From UBA4951 sp963616935 (lineage in GTDB: Bacteria; Bacillota_I; Bacilli_A; RFN20; CAG-826), in assembly GCA_963616935.1 (NCBI GenBank), contig CAVEMS010000001.1, positions 1-64,000 on the forward strand: DNA of 64,000 nucleotides, written 5' to 3'. The notes under the pieces are model-generated. The model ran no database searches. It saw only the letters and a list, made by a program, of their open reading frames with translations, and had not been told where the DNA came from. Shown piece by piece: positions 36,470-44,492 of this stretch. Both the position numbers and the translations under genes were made by a program. Position 1 is the first letter of the stretch. Each line of letters begins with the position of its first letter.

Positions 36470-38068
36470 ATGAAAAAAAGTGCATTATTACTTGGCGTCT
36501 TGGCCACTAGCTTGGCTTTATGCGGGTGCGGTGGCAATAATGATAATTCTGACAGCAGTGACAGTTCTTTTTCTCCTGAGGAGATAGAAACTCGTCGCGC
36601 CGCTTTAGCGAACTTCATTGTCGGGATGGGAAAAAATAACCTTACCCTTAAAGTGACCGGAGCGAACTCCTCATTACGCTATTATTTGGGATCCGATGCC
36701 TTCGTCACGGAAGATACGGCCTCCAAAAGCCAAAGTGGCGTCTTAGCCAACAAAGAACAGGGGTTCTATTATTTCACGGTTAATGCCGACGACACTTTGA
36801 CCTTCTCTGGCTGCGCTGGACTCGGAAGCGACATCGCTTCTTATTACATTACCCCATACAACGTCTTCGCAAGCGACGATATGAGGGAATATTACGACTT
36901 AACGAGCGGTAGTAACAAAGACGACAGCTACACATTCAAATTCGACACCACGAAGATGATTGCCGATTACACTTCGGGGGACAGCACGGCGATTTATTAT
37001 CTCGCCTATTTGCTTGGCGCCTATGATTCCTCTAGCAGCACCGTCTATTATTCCTACGTCACTTCTCTTGAACTGACTCTCGCTAAGAACGGGAACGCTT
37101 CAATCAAATTGAAATACAAGACTGGCGTTTCCACTCAGACTCAGACTGCGACTATCTATAACATCGGGACCACAACCGTCAAAGCGGTTGATGATTACCT
37201 TAAGAATCCAAAAACTTTCGAAGCTCCTACCGACTTTACCGAAGCTTCAAAGAAAGCCATCAGTTCGATCTTCGCCGATCATGAGTCGGATATCGTTTTC
37301 CCAGCAGGAATAGCTACGGCCGCTTACATGGATTCGCCATTGCAGTATAGTGACGGCACTTATGCCGGCATCGAGTGGGTCAATTACGGCGCTGGCAACC
37401 TTACCAAAAAATATGCCGCGAAGCTTCTTTCCAAAGGATACGAACTCGACCAAGTCGTTCCCGCCAAGGAAAGCAGCGACGGATACACGCATTATTACTA
37501 TACTCACGAATTCGCCGATCAAATCGAGGCGGCCGAAGCGACGGAAGATACCGAGGCCGTCGAGGCTAAAGGTGCCGTCTATATCGTGGCCGATATCTAT
37601 TACTCATCGAGCTATGATACCTTCACGGTTCAGTTCTATACCGAAGAGGCACCGCTGTATTGGACTTATGAAACTGTCGCCGATGCCAATATGAAGATTG
37701 CTGCGATCAACGCTTCCGAAAGCAAGAAATATTCTGTTCCGAATTTGCCCGAATCGAGCAATATCACGAGCGAAATACTTGTCGAAAGCGACATTCGCAT
37801 CTATCCGTACTACTACTATTACACTTACTACTACATCTTCGTTCTCGAATTTGACACCGAAGCGAATGCCGTGGCTTATGCGAATTCTTATATCGCAGCG
37901 ATCAATTCGGAGAAGAAATACGTCGACACTGGCAAGTACACCATCGAAAAGGATGGGCAAGCCACTTTTGCGGCTCCAAACGCCAGCGCAGCGGAAGCGT
38001 TAATCAATGTCGTTGCTGGTGAGACTTCCGTCGGAACCTACGCCGTCAACATCTATTTCGCCGGCTAA
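36470..38068 (+). CDS. Lipoprotein of unknown function, 532 aa
   Basis: The lipobox ALCGC is followed by Asn/Asp/Ser spacer residues. The rest is rich in Tyr, Ser and Thr, with a notable tract YPYYYYYTYYY near residue 445. The start at 36470 is fixed by AAGGAGG and by the signal peptide, although the frame is open from 36404. It is divergent from the opp operon and followed by a terminator, then by a third M6 protease gene. The family is not recognised. Confidence 0.75.
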   Translation: MKKSALLLGVLATSLALCGCGGNNDNSDSSDSSFSPEEIETRRAALANFIVGMGKNNLTLKVTGANSSLRYYLGSDAFVTEDTASKSQSGVLANKEQGFYYFTVNADDTLTFSGCAGLGSDIASYYITPYNVFASDDMREYYDLTSGSNKDDSYTFKFDTTKMIADYTSGDSTAIYYLAYLLGAYDSSSSTVYYSYVTSLELTLAKNGNASIKLKYKTGVSTQTQTATIYNIGTTTVKAVDDYLKNPKTFEAPTDFTEASKKAISSIFADHESDIVFPAGIATAAYMDSPLQYSDGTYAGIEWVNYGAGNLTKKYAAKLLSKGYELDQVVPAKESSDGYTHYYYTHEFADQIEAAEATEDTEAVEAKGAVYIVADIYYSSSYDTFTVQFYTEEAPLYWTYETVADANMKIAAINASESKKYSVPNLPESSNITSEILVESDIRIYPYYYYYTYYYIFVLEFDTEANAVAYANSYIAAINSEKKYVDTGKYTIEKDGQATFAAPNASAAEALINVVAGETSVGTYAVNIYFAG

Positions 38069-38085
38069 TCTTAATTGACGTCATT

Positions 38086-38110
38086 AAGCGTCTCTTCGGA
38101 GGCGCTTTTT
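38086..38110 (+). terminator. Intrinsic terminator after the 532-aa lipoprotein gene
   Basis: AGCGTCTC-TTCG-GAGGCGCT followed by TTTT. It separates the lipoprotein gene from the next M6 protease gene. Confidence 0.9.
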
Positions 38111-38158
38111 ATGTCTTTATTTTTCAAACGACTCCTATATATTTATTGCGGGGACAAT

Positions 38159-39703
38159 ATGAAGAGAAATCACTTAGCACGTATCCCATTATTCGTCATT
38201 ACGACGGTGTCCTTATCGTCGTGCAATATTTTTTCTCTTTTAAGCTCAAATCAAGATTATTCATATCCGCATTATAGCGACGCTTCTTTTTCTAGCGAGA
38301 CGCGCGGCGGATATAGTAACGCACAGGCGAAGTTCACGATGAGCGATGTCGGAAAAAGTGCGGGTTTCTCTTATCTAAAAAGTATTGGAAATCCAAAAAT
38401 CCTTGTGATTCCCGTCTCGATTGAAGGTTATGAAAGGAACGCGAGTTCCACTAATCTAGCAAGGATCAAAAAGGCTTTCAAAGGGACCGACAACATTTGG
38501 CAAAGCGTGGAATCCTTCTATAACATCTCCTCTTTCGGCAGATTGAACCTCGATATAACAATCGCGGACGAGTGGTATCAGTCGGGCAAGACGCCGGCTG
38601 AGATTTATGGAGGAGACGCTTCTTCATCCTCGAAGACCGCCGGCGTCCAAAACGTCCTCAATAGCGCAGTTTCGTGGTATAAGACGAAATACGATACTGA
38701 TTGTGAAGAGTTCGATTCTGATAATGACGGCTATATTGATGCTGTCTGGCTTATCTATAGTTGTCCAGACTACCAAACGGATACCTCTTTAAAGAAATAT
38801 GATCCGACGTGTTGGGCGTATACGTATTGGGCGGATAACAATTCAAACATCAATTCTCCTTCCGCTTGCACCTATGGCTGGGCTTCCTATGACTTTATGA
38901 ACGAAGGGTATGGCAGTTTTCAAAGCGATGCCCACACCTTCATCCATGAGACCGGGCACATGATGGGGCTAGAGGATTATTACGATTACAACGTCGTTTC
39001 CAAGGATGACGGCTCCTCTCCTATGGGATTCGTCGATATGATGGACGCCAACGTCATCGATCATAACGTCTTCTCCAAATGGTCGCTTGGCTGGGTCGCT
39101 CCTTTCGTCGTGACGGGGAAGGGGTCGATCAGATTGGCCCCATCGGCGACAACCGGCGAATGTTTGATCATACCGACTTCGTCGGGATGGAATGGCTCCC
39201 CATTCGACGAATACATAATGTTGGAGTATTACACCCCGGAGAACCTCAATTACAAGGATTCCAAAAGTGAATATCTCGGCAATGGCGTCCAAGGCTTTAC
39301 GCAAAAAGGCGTTAGGATCTATCACGTCGATTCGCGTTTGGCAAAGCTATCGGGCAGATCCAATTGGTCTTATACGTCATCGTTATCGACGAATTGCATA
39401 CTTGCGCATTCGAATACGCCATCCTATGGCGATGACGAAGATAGGGAAACGAGGAATTACCTTTCCCCGAATTATCGTTTGATACAGATGATGGACGCAT
39501 CGGCCAAAAGAGACTTCTCTTCCGTCTATGTCCAAGCTGATGACACATCGCTATTTGGGACTCGCACCAATTCGGTTTTCTCTTTCTCGTCCTTCAAGAA
39601 TTCCTTCCCGAACAAAACGAAAATGAATAATGGCGGGACGTTCGAATATAAGATTTCTGTAAGCGAAATGACTTCCGATGGCGTGTTGATAACTATTTCC
39701 TAA
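38159..39703 (+). CDS. M6-family zinc metalloprotease, lipoprotein-like, 514 aa
   Basis: The zinc motif is HETGHMMGLEDYYDY, followed by GFVDMMDANVIDH and SLGWVAP. EFDSDNDGYIDAVW is the calcium-like loop before it. The signal peptide ends in LSSC, a usable though not ideal lipobox. The start at 38159 follows GGGGA and removes an unlikely 28-residue extension that overlaps the preceding terminator. It is the third protease of this type in 19 kb, so digestion of external protein seems to be a main task of this locus. Confidence 0.88.
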   Translation: MKRNHLARIPLFVITTVSLSSCNIFSLLSSNQDYSYPHYSDASFSSETRGGYSNAQAKFTMSDVGKSAGFSYLKSIGNPKILVIPVSIEGYERNASSTNLARIKKAFKGTDNIWQSVESFYNISSFGRLNLDITIADEWYQSGKTPAEIYGGDASSSSKTAGVQNVLNSAVSWYKTKYDTDCEEFDSDNDGYIDAVWLIYSCPDYQTDTSLKKYDPTCWAYTYWADNNSNINSPSACTYGWASYDFMNEGYGSFQSDAHTFIHETGHMMGLEDYYDYNVVSKDDGSSPMGFVDMMDANVIDHNVFSKWSLGWVAPFVVTGKGSIRLAPSATTGECLIIPTSSGWNGSPFDEYIMLEYYTPENLNYKDSKSEYLGNGVQGFTQKGVRIYHVDSRLAKLSGRSNWSYTSSLSTNCILAHSNTPSYGDDEDRETRNYLSPNYRLIQMMDASAKRDFSSVYVQADDTSLFGTRTNSVFSFSSFKNSFPNKTKMNNGGTFEYKISVSEMTSDGVLITIS

Positions 39704-39807
39704 AAAACGAAAAACCGCTGCAAAACGCGCATATATTCCTTAAAAACCAAATGATTTTATGCTGAGATTTTCGTTTCTGCCTGAAAACAATGCGTTTTCC
39801 GATACGA

Positions 39808-41259
39808 CTATTTCAAACGATAGGCTCTGGAGCGATTGAAGCCAACCGCTTCGATCTCATCGATCTTCGAAAGGATCGCTCTTATTCGCGATTGGCTGAG
39901 CCCGGTGTATTCGGCTAACTCTTTGCCTGTGGATTTCCCATTGTCTCTTAGATATTCCATCACCATGGCTTTTGTCTCATCGAACTTCTTGCTATGCGTT
40001 TTCTCGTTTATTTGCATTGTCCCAAATCTCTTGTCTAGGGGTAAAGCGAGGATTATGCGATCGGGATCGAATTGCTCTTCGATGGTTGGGGTTCGTAAAC
40101 CCTGTTTTCTCCAAACCTCGTATATCATTGGGACGCCGCTTCCTGCACGTTCGCCGATGTTTATGAGATTGAACATTTTCATAAGGCCTCTGTTTCTCGG
40201 ATCAGAGACGCCTCCTTTAAGCATCTGTTCTTTTCCGGTTCGGCTATAGCCAGGATTTGCGAAAGCGATTTTGTTTTGCTTAAGCGTGATGACGACGCCT
40301 CGCGATCCGTAATAATCGGCATTTACTAAGCAATTGGACAGCGCTTCGCGAATGGCTTCGTGTAATGGCGTGTCATCGATTCTGCTTTCGTCTTTAAGCT
40401 TGAAAGGCAGATTAAGAGATTGCTTGAGCTTGTTGTAGACCCGGTAATAGAAGTCGAAAACGTTGCCTGACCAGTCTCCGGAACTCGATTGTACGCGGTC
40501 GTCCCAACGGTTCTTCGGATCGATTTCGGCTCGATAGTCGAGGAAATAACTTGGAAATTGTCTTGTGATGTCGTACTCGTTTCCAAACATCAACAAGCCG
40601 GCGGCTGTGGGGTGCAACTTCCCATCGATTTTGGAAATGGCGGCGGCGTTAAGGCTGCGGAGGAACTCATCATCGCTAAGGCGAGAAAAAGGATGACTTG
40701 GCTTAAGAGAGGCGAAGATGTTGCGATAAGCGCGGATCGACTCCGAATTTAGGGAATCGAGTCCGATATCGTCGAGAACGTTCATGTCGATCGTGTCATC
40801 GGCCTGATCGCGAAGCATCGTTTTGACTTGGAGTTTGGTGCAATGGTAATCGCCTGCCCAATTTCTGCGAAAGGAGCCGCCGAAAATATCGCCGTTTATG
40901 TATACGGGTTTCATCTCGCGGGAAGCGGATGGCACATGAATAACCATGATTGAATTGCCATTATATGAGAAGCTCTCGACGTCCTTTTCCCGCAAAAGAT
41001 TGATGCTTACTTTGTTGGGGTTGTTTATGGCATCCCAAAATTCCTTCTTAAGCCGTTCTTCGTCTTTTAGTCCGGTGACGGACCAACTTCCATCTTGGTT
41101 TTCTTTACCGCCGAGAATTATGACGCCGCCATAAGAATTTGCGAAAGCGGAGTACGTCTCCCAAAGAGAAAGCGGCAATTCGCCGCTGGCCTTTTTAATT
41201 TCCATCCTGTTGCCTTCGCGATAGGATTCAAATTTTGATAAATCGAATGGCTCGTTCAT
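39808..41259 (-). CDS. AlbA_2 / HATPase / HTH transcriptional regulator, 483 aa
   Basis: The N-terminal AlbA_2 domain contains EIKKASGELPLSLWETYSAF and NSYGGVIILG. A HATPase-like part follows with REALSNCLVNADY, and the C-terminal HTH is GLSQSRIRAILSKIDE. It belongs to the same broad class as the 456-aa protein at 3.4 kb but is divergent from it. The start at 41259 follows GAGG at 8 bases. An upstream extension of 60 codons runs through operator-like repeats and is rejected. Repeated sites in its promoter suggest self-regulation. Confidence 0.8.
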   Translation of the reverse strand: MNEPFDLSKFESYREGNRMEIKKASGELPLSLWETYSAFANSYGGVIILGGKENQDGSWSVTGLKDEERLKKEFWDAINNPNKVSINLLREKDVESFSYNGNSIMVIHVPSASREMKPVYINGDIFGGSFRRNWAGDYHCTKLQVKTMLRDQADDTIDMNVLDDIGLDSLNSESIRAYRNIFASLKPSHPFSRLSDDEFLRSLNAAAISKIDGKLHPTAAGLLMFGNEYDITRQFPSYFLDYRAEIDPKNRWDDRVQSSSGDWSGNVFDFYYRVYNKLKQSLNLPFKLKDESRIDDTPLHEAIREALSNCLVNADYYGSRGVVITLKQNKIAFANPGYSRTGKEQMLKGGVSDPRNRGLMKMFNLINIGERAGSGVPMIYEVWRKQGLRTPTIEEQFDPDRIILALPLDKRFGTMQINEKTHSKKFDETKAMVMEYLRDNGKSTGKELAEYTGLSQSRIRAILSKIDEIEAVGFNRSRAYRLK

Positions 41260-41298
41260 GATATTTCCTCTGATTGCAATATATCGTTTGCTATCGCA

Positions 41299-41348
41299 TT
41301 TTGCAAGCGATAATAAATGTTTTGCAAGCGATAAAAAACAAGCGATAA
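41299..41348. repeat. Operator-like repeats upstream of the AlbA_2 regulator gene
   Basis: TTTTGCAAGCGATAA occurs exactly at 41299-41313 and 41320-41334 (21-base spacing), and ACAAGCGATAA at 41338-41348. A related inverted copy (TTTTATCGCTTGTTTTG) lies at 41511-41527. The 21-base period places the first two on the same face of the helix. They are good candidates for binding sites of the adjacent regulator. The rest of the gap 41260-41712 shows an inverted pair TTTCGCATGG/CCATGCGAAA (41481, 41558) and no gene. Confidence 0.65.
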
Positions 41349-41712
41349 AATATGATATATCTCTTTCTCCCAAAGAGGCGATGAATACGAAAAACCTTGT
41401 TGTATTTTTTGCCTGATGAGTATGAAAACGGCTTAGCATCGAAGAATTCTATTTAATTTTCAGATGATGGACGATTTTTCTTTCGCATGGTTTCTTTGAA
41501 ACGAAAGCGAATTTTATCGCTTGTTTTGATCGTTCTGAACTGGTGATGAATGCGATTCCATGCGAAATGAAATCGTTCGGTCGGTGCCCGATGTGATCTT
41601 ATAATCGCTTATTTGGCGTGCGGTTTATGTGTTTTTGAACGAAAACATGATTTCTTGCACATAATCTATAAGACTAGTAATATAACTTCGTTCAATTTTT
41701 TGAGGTGTTTCT

Positions 41713-42174
41713 ATGAAAAACAAATCATTCTTACCGGGGATTCTAGGCATTGCCGCATTGGCGTTCACCCTATGCGCATTCTTATTCCCTCTTGCTCCTG
41801 CCGCTTTCAGCGCCCAGATGGATACCATCTATGGCTACGATTTGATGTTCGGCAATAAAGCGGTTGCCGCTTTCGATACGCCAGTATCCGCCTATATCGC
41901 GGTCTTCGTATTGCTCGTTATTTCCGCCACATTCCAATTATTGGCCACGATCTTCGGATTCAATGGTGGCAAATTCACCGGTTTCTTGCATATCCTTTCC
42001 GGGCTTATGCTCGGCGCTTCTGCCGTTCTTACTTTCCTAGTCGGAACGCTTACGCCTTCTGGAACCGTGACTCTCACATTGGCTTGGGGCTTTATCGCCA
42101 CCGGCGCCTCTCTTGCCGTTAGCGCTCTTCTTTCCTTAGCTATCGGCGTCAAAGCGTTCGCCAAGAAAGCCTAA
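41713..42174 (+). CDS. Four-helix membrane protein, 153 aa
   Basis: Four hydrophobic segments are visible, with short polar loops (DTIYGYDLMFG, FNGGKFTG) and a C-terminal KAFAKKA. No family is recognised. The first segment could be taken for a signal peptide, but three more follow. It stands alone, with a clear terminator after it. Confidence 0.7.
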   Translation: MKNKSFLPGILGIAALAFTLCAFLFPLAPAAFSAQMDTIYGYDLMFGNKAVAAFDTPVSAYIAVFVLLVISATFQLLATIFGFNGGKFTGFLHILSGLMLGASAVLTFLVGTLTPSGTVTLTLAWGFIATGASLAVSALLSLAIGVKAFAKKA

Positions 42175-42196
42175 TTCTTCGATTTCATTAACCAAT

Positions 42197-42218
42197 AGCT
42201 CCTTCGGGAGCTTTTTTC
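42197..42218 (+). terminator. Intrinsic terminator after the 153-aa membrane protein gene
   Basis: AGCTCC-TTCG-GGAGCT followed by TTTTTT. Confidence 0.93.
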
Positions 42219-42286
42219 TTTATTCTTTCAAAAAAGCGGAACAAAGATCCGTTTTTATCCCTATTTATTGGTGAAGGGGTTGTTTG

Positions 42287-42658
42287 ATGAATAAGCAAAT
42301 GAATATCGAAGAAAAGACGAATGCGGTCATCGCCTATTTGAGGCCGCTTATAGAGGATGAGCTGTTGCTATATGCATATCAAATCAAAGAAGGGATAAAC
42401 CTAAAGGATATAAGGAATAAGGTATATGAGGAATTAGCACTCATAGATAAGGCCATCGCTGGCGGTGATGGCAATGATTTTTCCCAAACGATCAGGAAAG
42501 CGTCTAAGAATATCGCCTTTCATATAGATATGTGCTTGGATGTCGCTTTCTTGGCGTCAGCCAAAGAAAAAAGTTCGATTTTTTTGCCATCATTTCTATC
42601 ATATTCAAACGATATAGCAAGGAAGTTGCACGAAATATATCAAAATGTAAATAATTAG
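42287..42658 (+). CDS. Hypothetical helical protein before hsp20, 123 aa
   Basis: A cytoplasmic, mainly helical protein (IEEKTNAVIAYLRPLIEDEL) with no family that I recognise. The start at 42287 follows GAAGGGG, and a TTG one codon earlier is less likely. Its stop codon lies inside the first CIRCE element of hsp20, so the operator has replaced a normal spacer. Confidence 0.65.
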   Translation: MNKQMNIEEKTNAVIAYLRPLIEDELLLYAYQIKEGINLKDIRNKVYEELALIDKAIAGGDGNDFSQTIRKASKNIAFHIDMCLDVAFLASAKEKSSIFLPSFLSYSNDIARKLHEIYQNVNN

Positions 42659-42681
42659 CAGTCAATGCTTGACAGTGCTAA
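42655..42681 (+). promoter_or_regulatory. CIRCE element 1 before hsp20
   Basis: TTAGCAGTC, nine bases, CAGTGCTAA: CIRCE with one changed base in the left arm and one in the right, which still pair with each other less well. It contains the -35 TTGACA (42669-42674) and overlaps the stop codon of the preceding gene. Confidence 0.85.
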
Positions 42682-42696
42682 AACCTAGACTATACT
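42669..42696 (+). promoter_or_regulatory. hsp20 promoter
   Basis: A perfect -35 TTGACA, 16 bases, then TATACT (42691-42696). It is covered on the left by CIRCE 1 and followed at once by CIRCE 2. Confidence 0.85.
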
Positions 42697-42700
42697 ATGG

Positions 42701-42727
42701 GTAGCACTCAAAGATAGAGAGTGCTAA
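42701..42727 (+). promoter_or_regulatory. CIRCE element 2 before hsp20
   Basis: GTAGCACTC, nine bases, GAGTGCTAA: one base from the consensus. It covers the transcription start region, so HrcA could bind on both sides of the promoter. Confidence 0.93.
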
Positions 42728-42744
42728 ATGGAGGAAATGAAATT

Positions 42745-43179
42745 ATGAAAAACGAACTTATGAATTACGCGTATGACGATGGCTTCTTCTCGCCATTATT
42801 CGACTTCATCGCACCAGAAGAATATAGGGGCTCAAAGTATAGTAGGGGCCTAGCGATGAAGACGGACATCAAGAGTGACGAAAGTAACTACATCATGGAT
42901 ATCGAGCTTCCTGGTATCAAAAAGGAAGACATCGACCTCTCCCTCAAAAATGGCTATTTGACGATTCGTGCATCTTCGAAGCATGAAGATAAAGAAAAAG
43001 ACAAAAAAGGCAACTATCTCCATCGTGAACGTTTCGAAGGGACGGCTAGTCGTAGTTATTATATCGGCGACGTGGATGAAAAATCGGTCGAAGCCAAATT
43101 CGAAAATGGCCTATTGACCTTGTCCTTCCCAAAAGAGAAGAAAGAGGCCGAAACGGATCATCGTATCGCCATCAAGTAA
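42745..43179 (+). CDS. hsp20: Small heat-shock protein Hsp20, 144 aa
   Basis: The alpha-crystallin domain begins near residue 38 (MKTDIKSDESNYIMDIELPG) and includes KKEDIDLSLKNGYLTI and the late ENGLLTLSFPK, and the C-terminus carries the IAIK tail. It holds unfolded proteins in an ATP-independent way for ClpB and DnaK to refold. GGAGG precedes the ATG. It is regulated by two CIRCE elements and followed by a terminator. Confidence 0.94.
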   Translation: MKNELMNYAYDDGFFSPLFDFIAPEEYRGSKYSRGLAMKTDIKSDESNYIMDIELPGIKKEDIDLSLKNGYLTIRASSKHEDKEKDKKGNYLHRERFEGTASRSYYIGDVDEKSVEAKFENGLLTLSFPKEKKEAETDHRIAIK

Positions 43180-43196
43180 TCCAAAGAGCGATTATG

Positions 43197-43231
43197 GGCC
43201 TGCCTGTTAGTGATAACATGCAGGCCTTTTT
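43197..43231 (+). terminator. Intrinsic terminator after hsp20
   Basis: GGCCTGC and GCAGGCC pair, with an inner GTTA/TAAC, and run into TTTTT. Confidence 0.9.
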
Positions 43232-43250
43232 CGTTTTAGGCGGCTCGCAT

Positions 43251-44444
43251 CTACTTTTTTAGGATTGGTATCACCTCTAATTGGTGTCCGGCCATGTATA
43301 TAGGTTTTCTGTTTTCAATCCGTACGTCGGTTTCGCTTCGCATGCCAAAGTCCTTTAAGTAGATGCCAGGCTCCAAAGAGAAAGTGACGCCGTCGATTAT
43401 TTCCCTGGTGTCATGCGATTCGAGATCGTCGATATTGACGCCGGGGCCATGAGGGGAGACGTCGACGGCGATGTTATGGCCCGTTCGATGGATTATGCCG
43501 TCTCCATATCCGTCGTCGATTATCGACTGATGGACGATTCTATCGACTTCATATCCTTCGACTCTTCTTTTCGGAAGCTCGTTTTCCAAGAAAGCGAAGC
43601 CTTTTTCTATTGCCTTACGCAAAATGAGGAACCGTTTTTCGACTTCTTCCGGGACCCTCTCTCCGACATAGCCCATCCAAGTGATATCCGCATAAACGGC
43701 ATCTTTGTCATTCATCTTCGCCCACATGTCTATCAAGACGACATCGCCACGTCTAATGGGAGATGAGATGCTTTTATTTGGTCCATAATGCGGGTCGCTT
43801 GCATTGGCGTTTACGGCGACGATCGGTTCGTCGTCATAAACCATCCCTTCTTCATGGAATCTCTTGGCTATGAATTGTTGGATTTCGTATTCGTCTGACT
43901 CGCCCTTAGAGAGAATGTCATCTCTTATTTTCCTAAAGGCCTCATCTTTGATCATAAGAGCTTTTTGACAGGCTTCTTTTTGGAGGGAGAGAGATTTATC
44001 GCCATATAAAGCGGTGAAACGTTGAAGCAAGTCGGCGCTGGATCTCACTTCTATGCCAAGCGATTTGACAAACATCACGGAGCCATAATCCGCCAAAGAG
44101 ACACGGGGCAATAAACCGAACTCGGAGATGTCCATTAGTAGAATCTGTGCGTCTTTCAATAGGTTTTTTTCGATTTCTAGCATCTCTTGCCAAGATAAAT
44201 AAACATGCAAATCGAAGTTCTTTTTCGTTTCTTCGTCCTTAAGGAAGGCGGTGTCGATTTTATGACAGATGATCTTTGGCTTTCCGTCTTTCGGGAAATA
44301 AAGGAAGATTTTTCTCGTGAGCATCTTCTCGCCCAAAAACGACACAAGCGTTTTGTTCTTGTTTTCGTAATCGACTATTAGCCAGCCGTTGGCTCCTTCC
44401 CTTTCTATTTCATTTTGAATGGATTGCAAATCGAACATTTTCAT
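43251..44444 (-). CDS. M24-family metallopeptidase (Xaa-Pro aminopeptidase-like), 397 aa
   Basis: An N-terminal creatinase-like domain is followed by the pita-bread domain. Metal ligands lie in VVLIDMWA (Asp), AVYADITWMG (Asp), HRTGHNIA (His), FSLEPGIY (Glu) and MRSETDVRI (Glu). Such enzymes remove an N-terminal residue before proline. It is cytoplasmic, so it could finish degradation of imported peptides. Two starts are possible (44444 and 44438). It is divergent from the GH2 gene, with only 48 bases between the start codons. Confidence 0.87.
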   Translation of the reverse strand: MKMFDLQSIQNEIEREGANGWLIVDYENKNKTLVSFLGEKMLTRKIFLYFPKDGKPKIICHKIDTAFLKDEETKKNFDLHVYLSWQEMLEIEKNLLKDAQILLMDISEFGLLPRVSLADYGSVMFVKSLGIEVRSSADLLQRFTALYGDKSLSLQKEACQKALMIKDEAFRKIRDDILSKGESDEYEIQQFIAKRFHEEGMVYDDEPIVAVNANASDPHYGPNKSISSPIRRGDVVLIDMWAKMNDKDAVYADITWMGYVGERVPEEVEKRFLILRKAIEKGFAFLENELPKRRVEGYEVDRIVHQSIIDDGYGDGIIHRTGHNIAVDVSPHGPGVNIDDLESHDTREIIDGVTFSLEPGIYLKDFGMRSETDVRIENRKPIYMAGHQLEVIPILKK

Positions 44445-44454
44445 CCCTCCGTTG

Positions 44455-44482
44455 TTGTAGGCGAAACGACAAACAATATAAT
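44455..44482 (+). promoter_or_regulatory. Promoter of the GH2 gene, giving a very short leader
   Basis: TTGTAG (44455-44460), 16 bases, TATAAT (44477-44482). The ATG at 44493 is 10 bases after the -10, and no Shine-Dalgarno can fit. Confidence 0.6.
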
Positions 44483-44492
44483 AAAGCCAATT

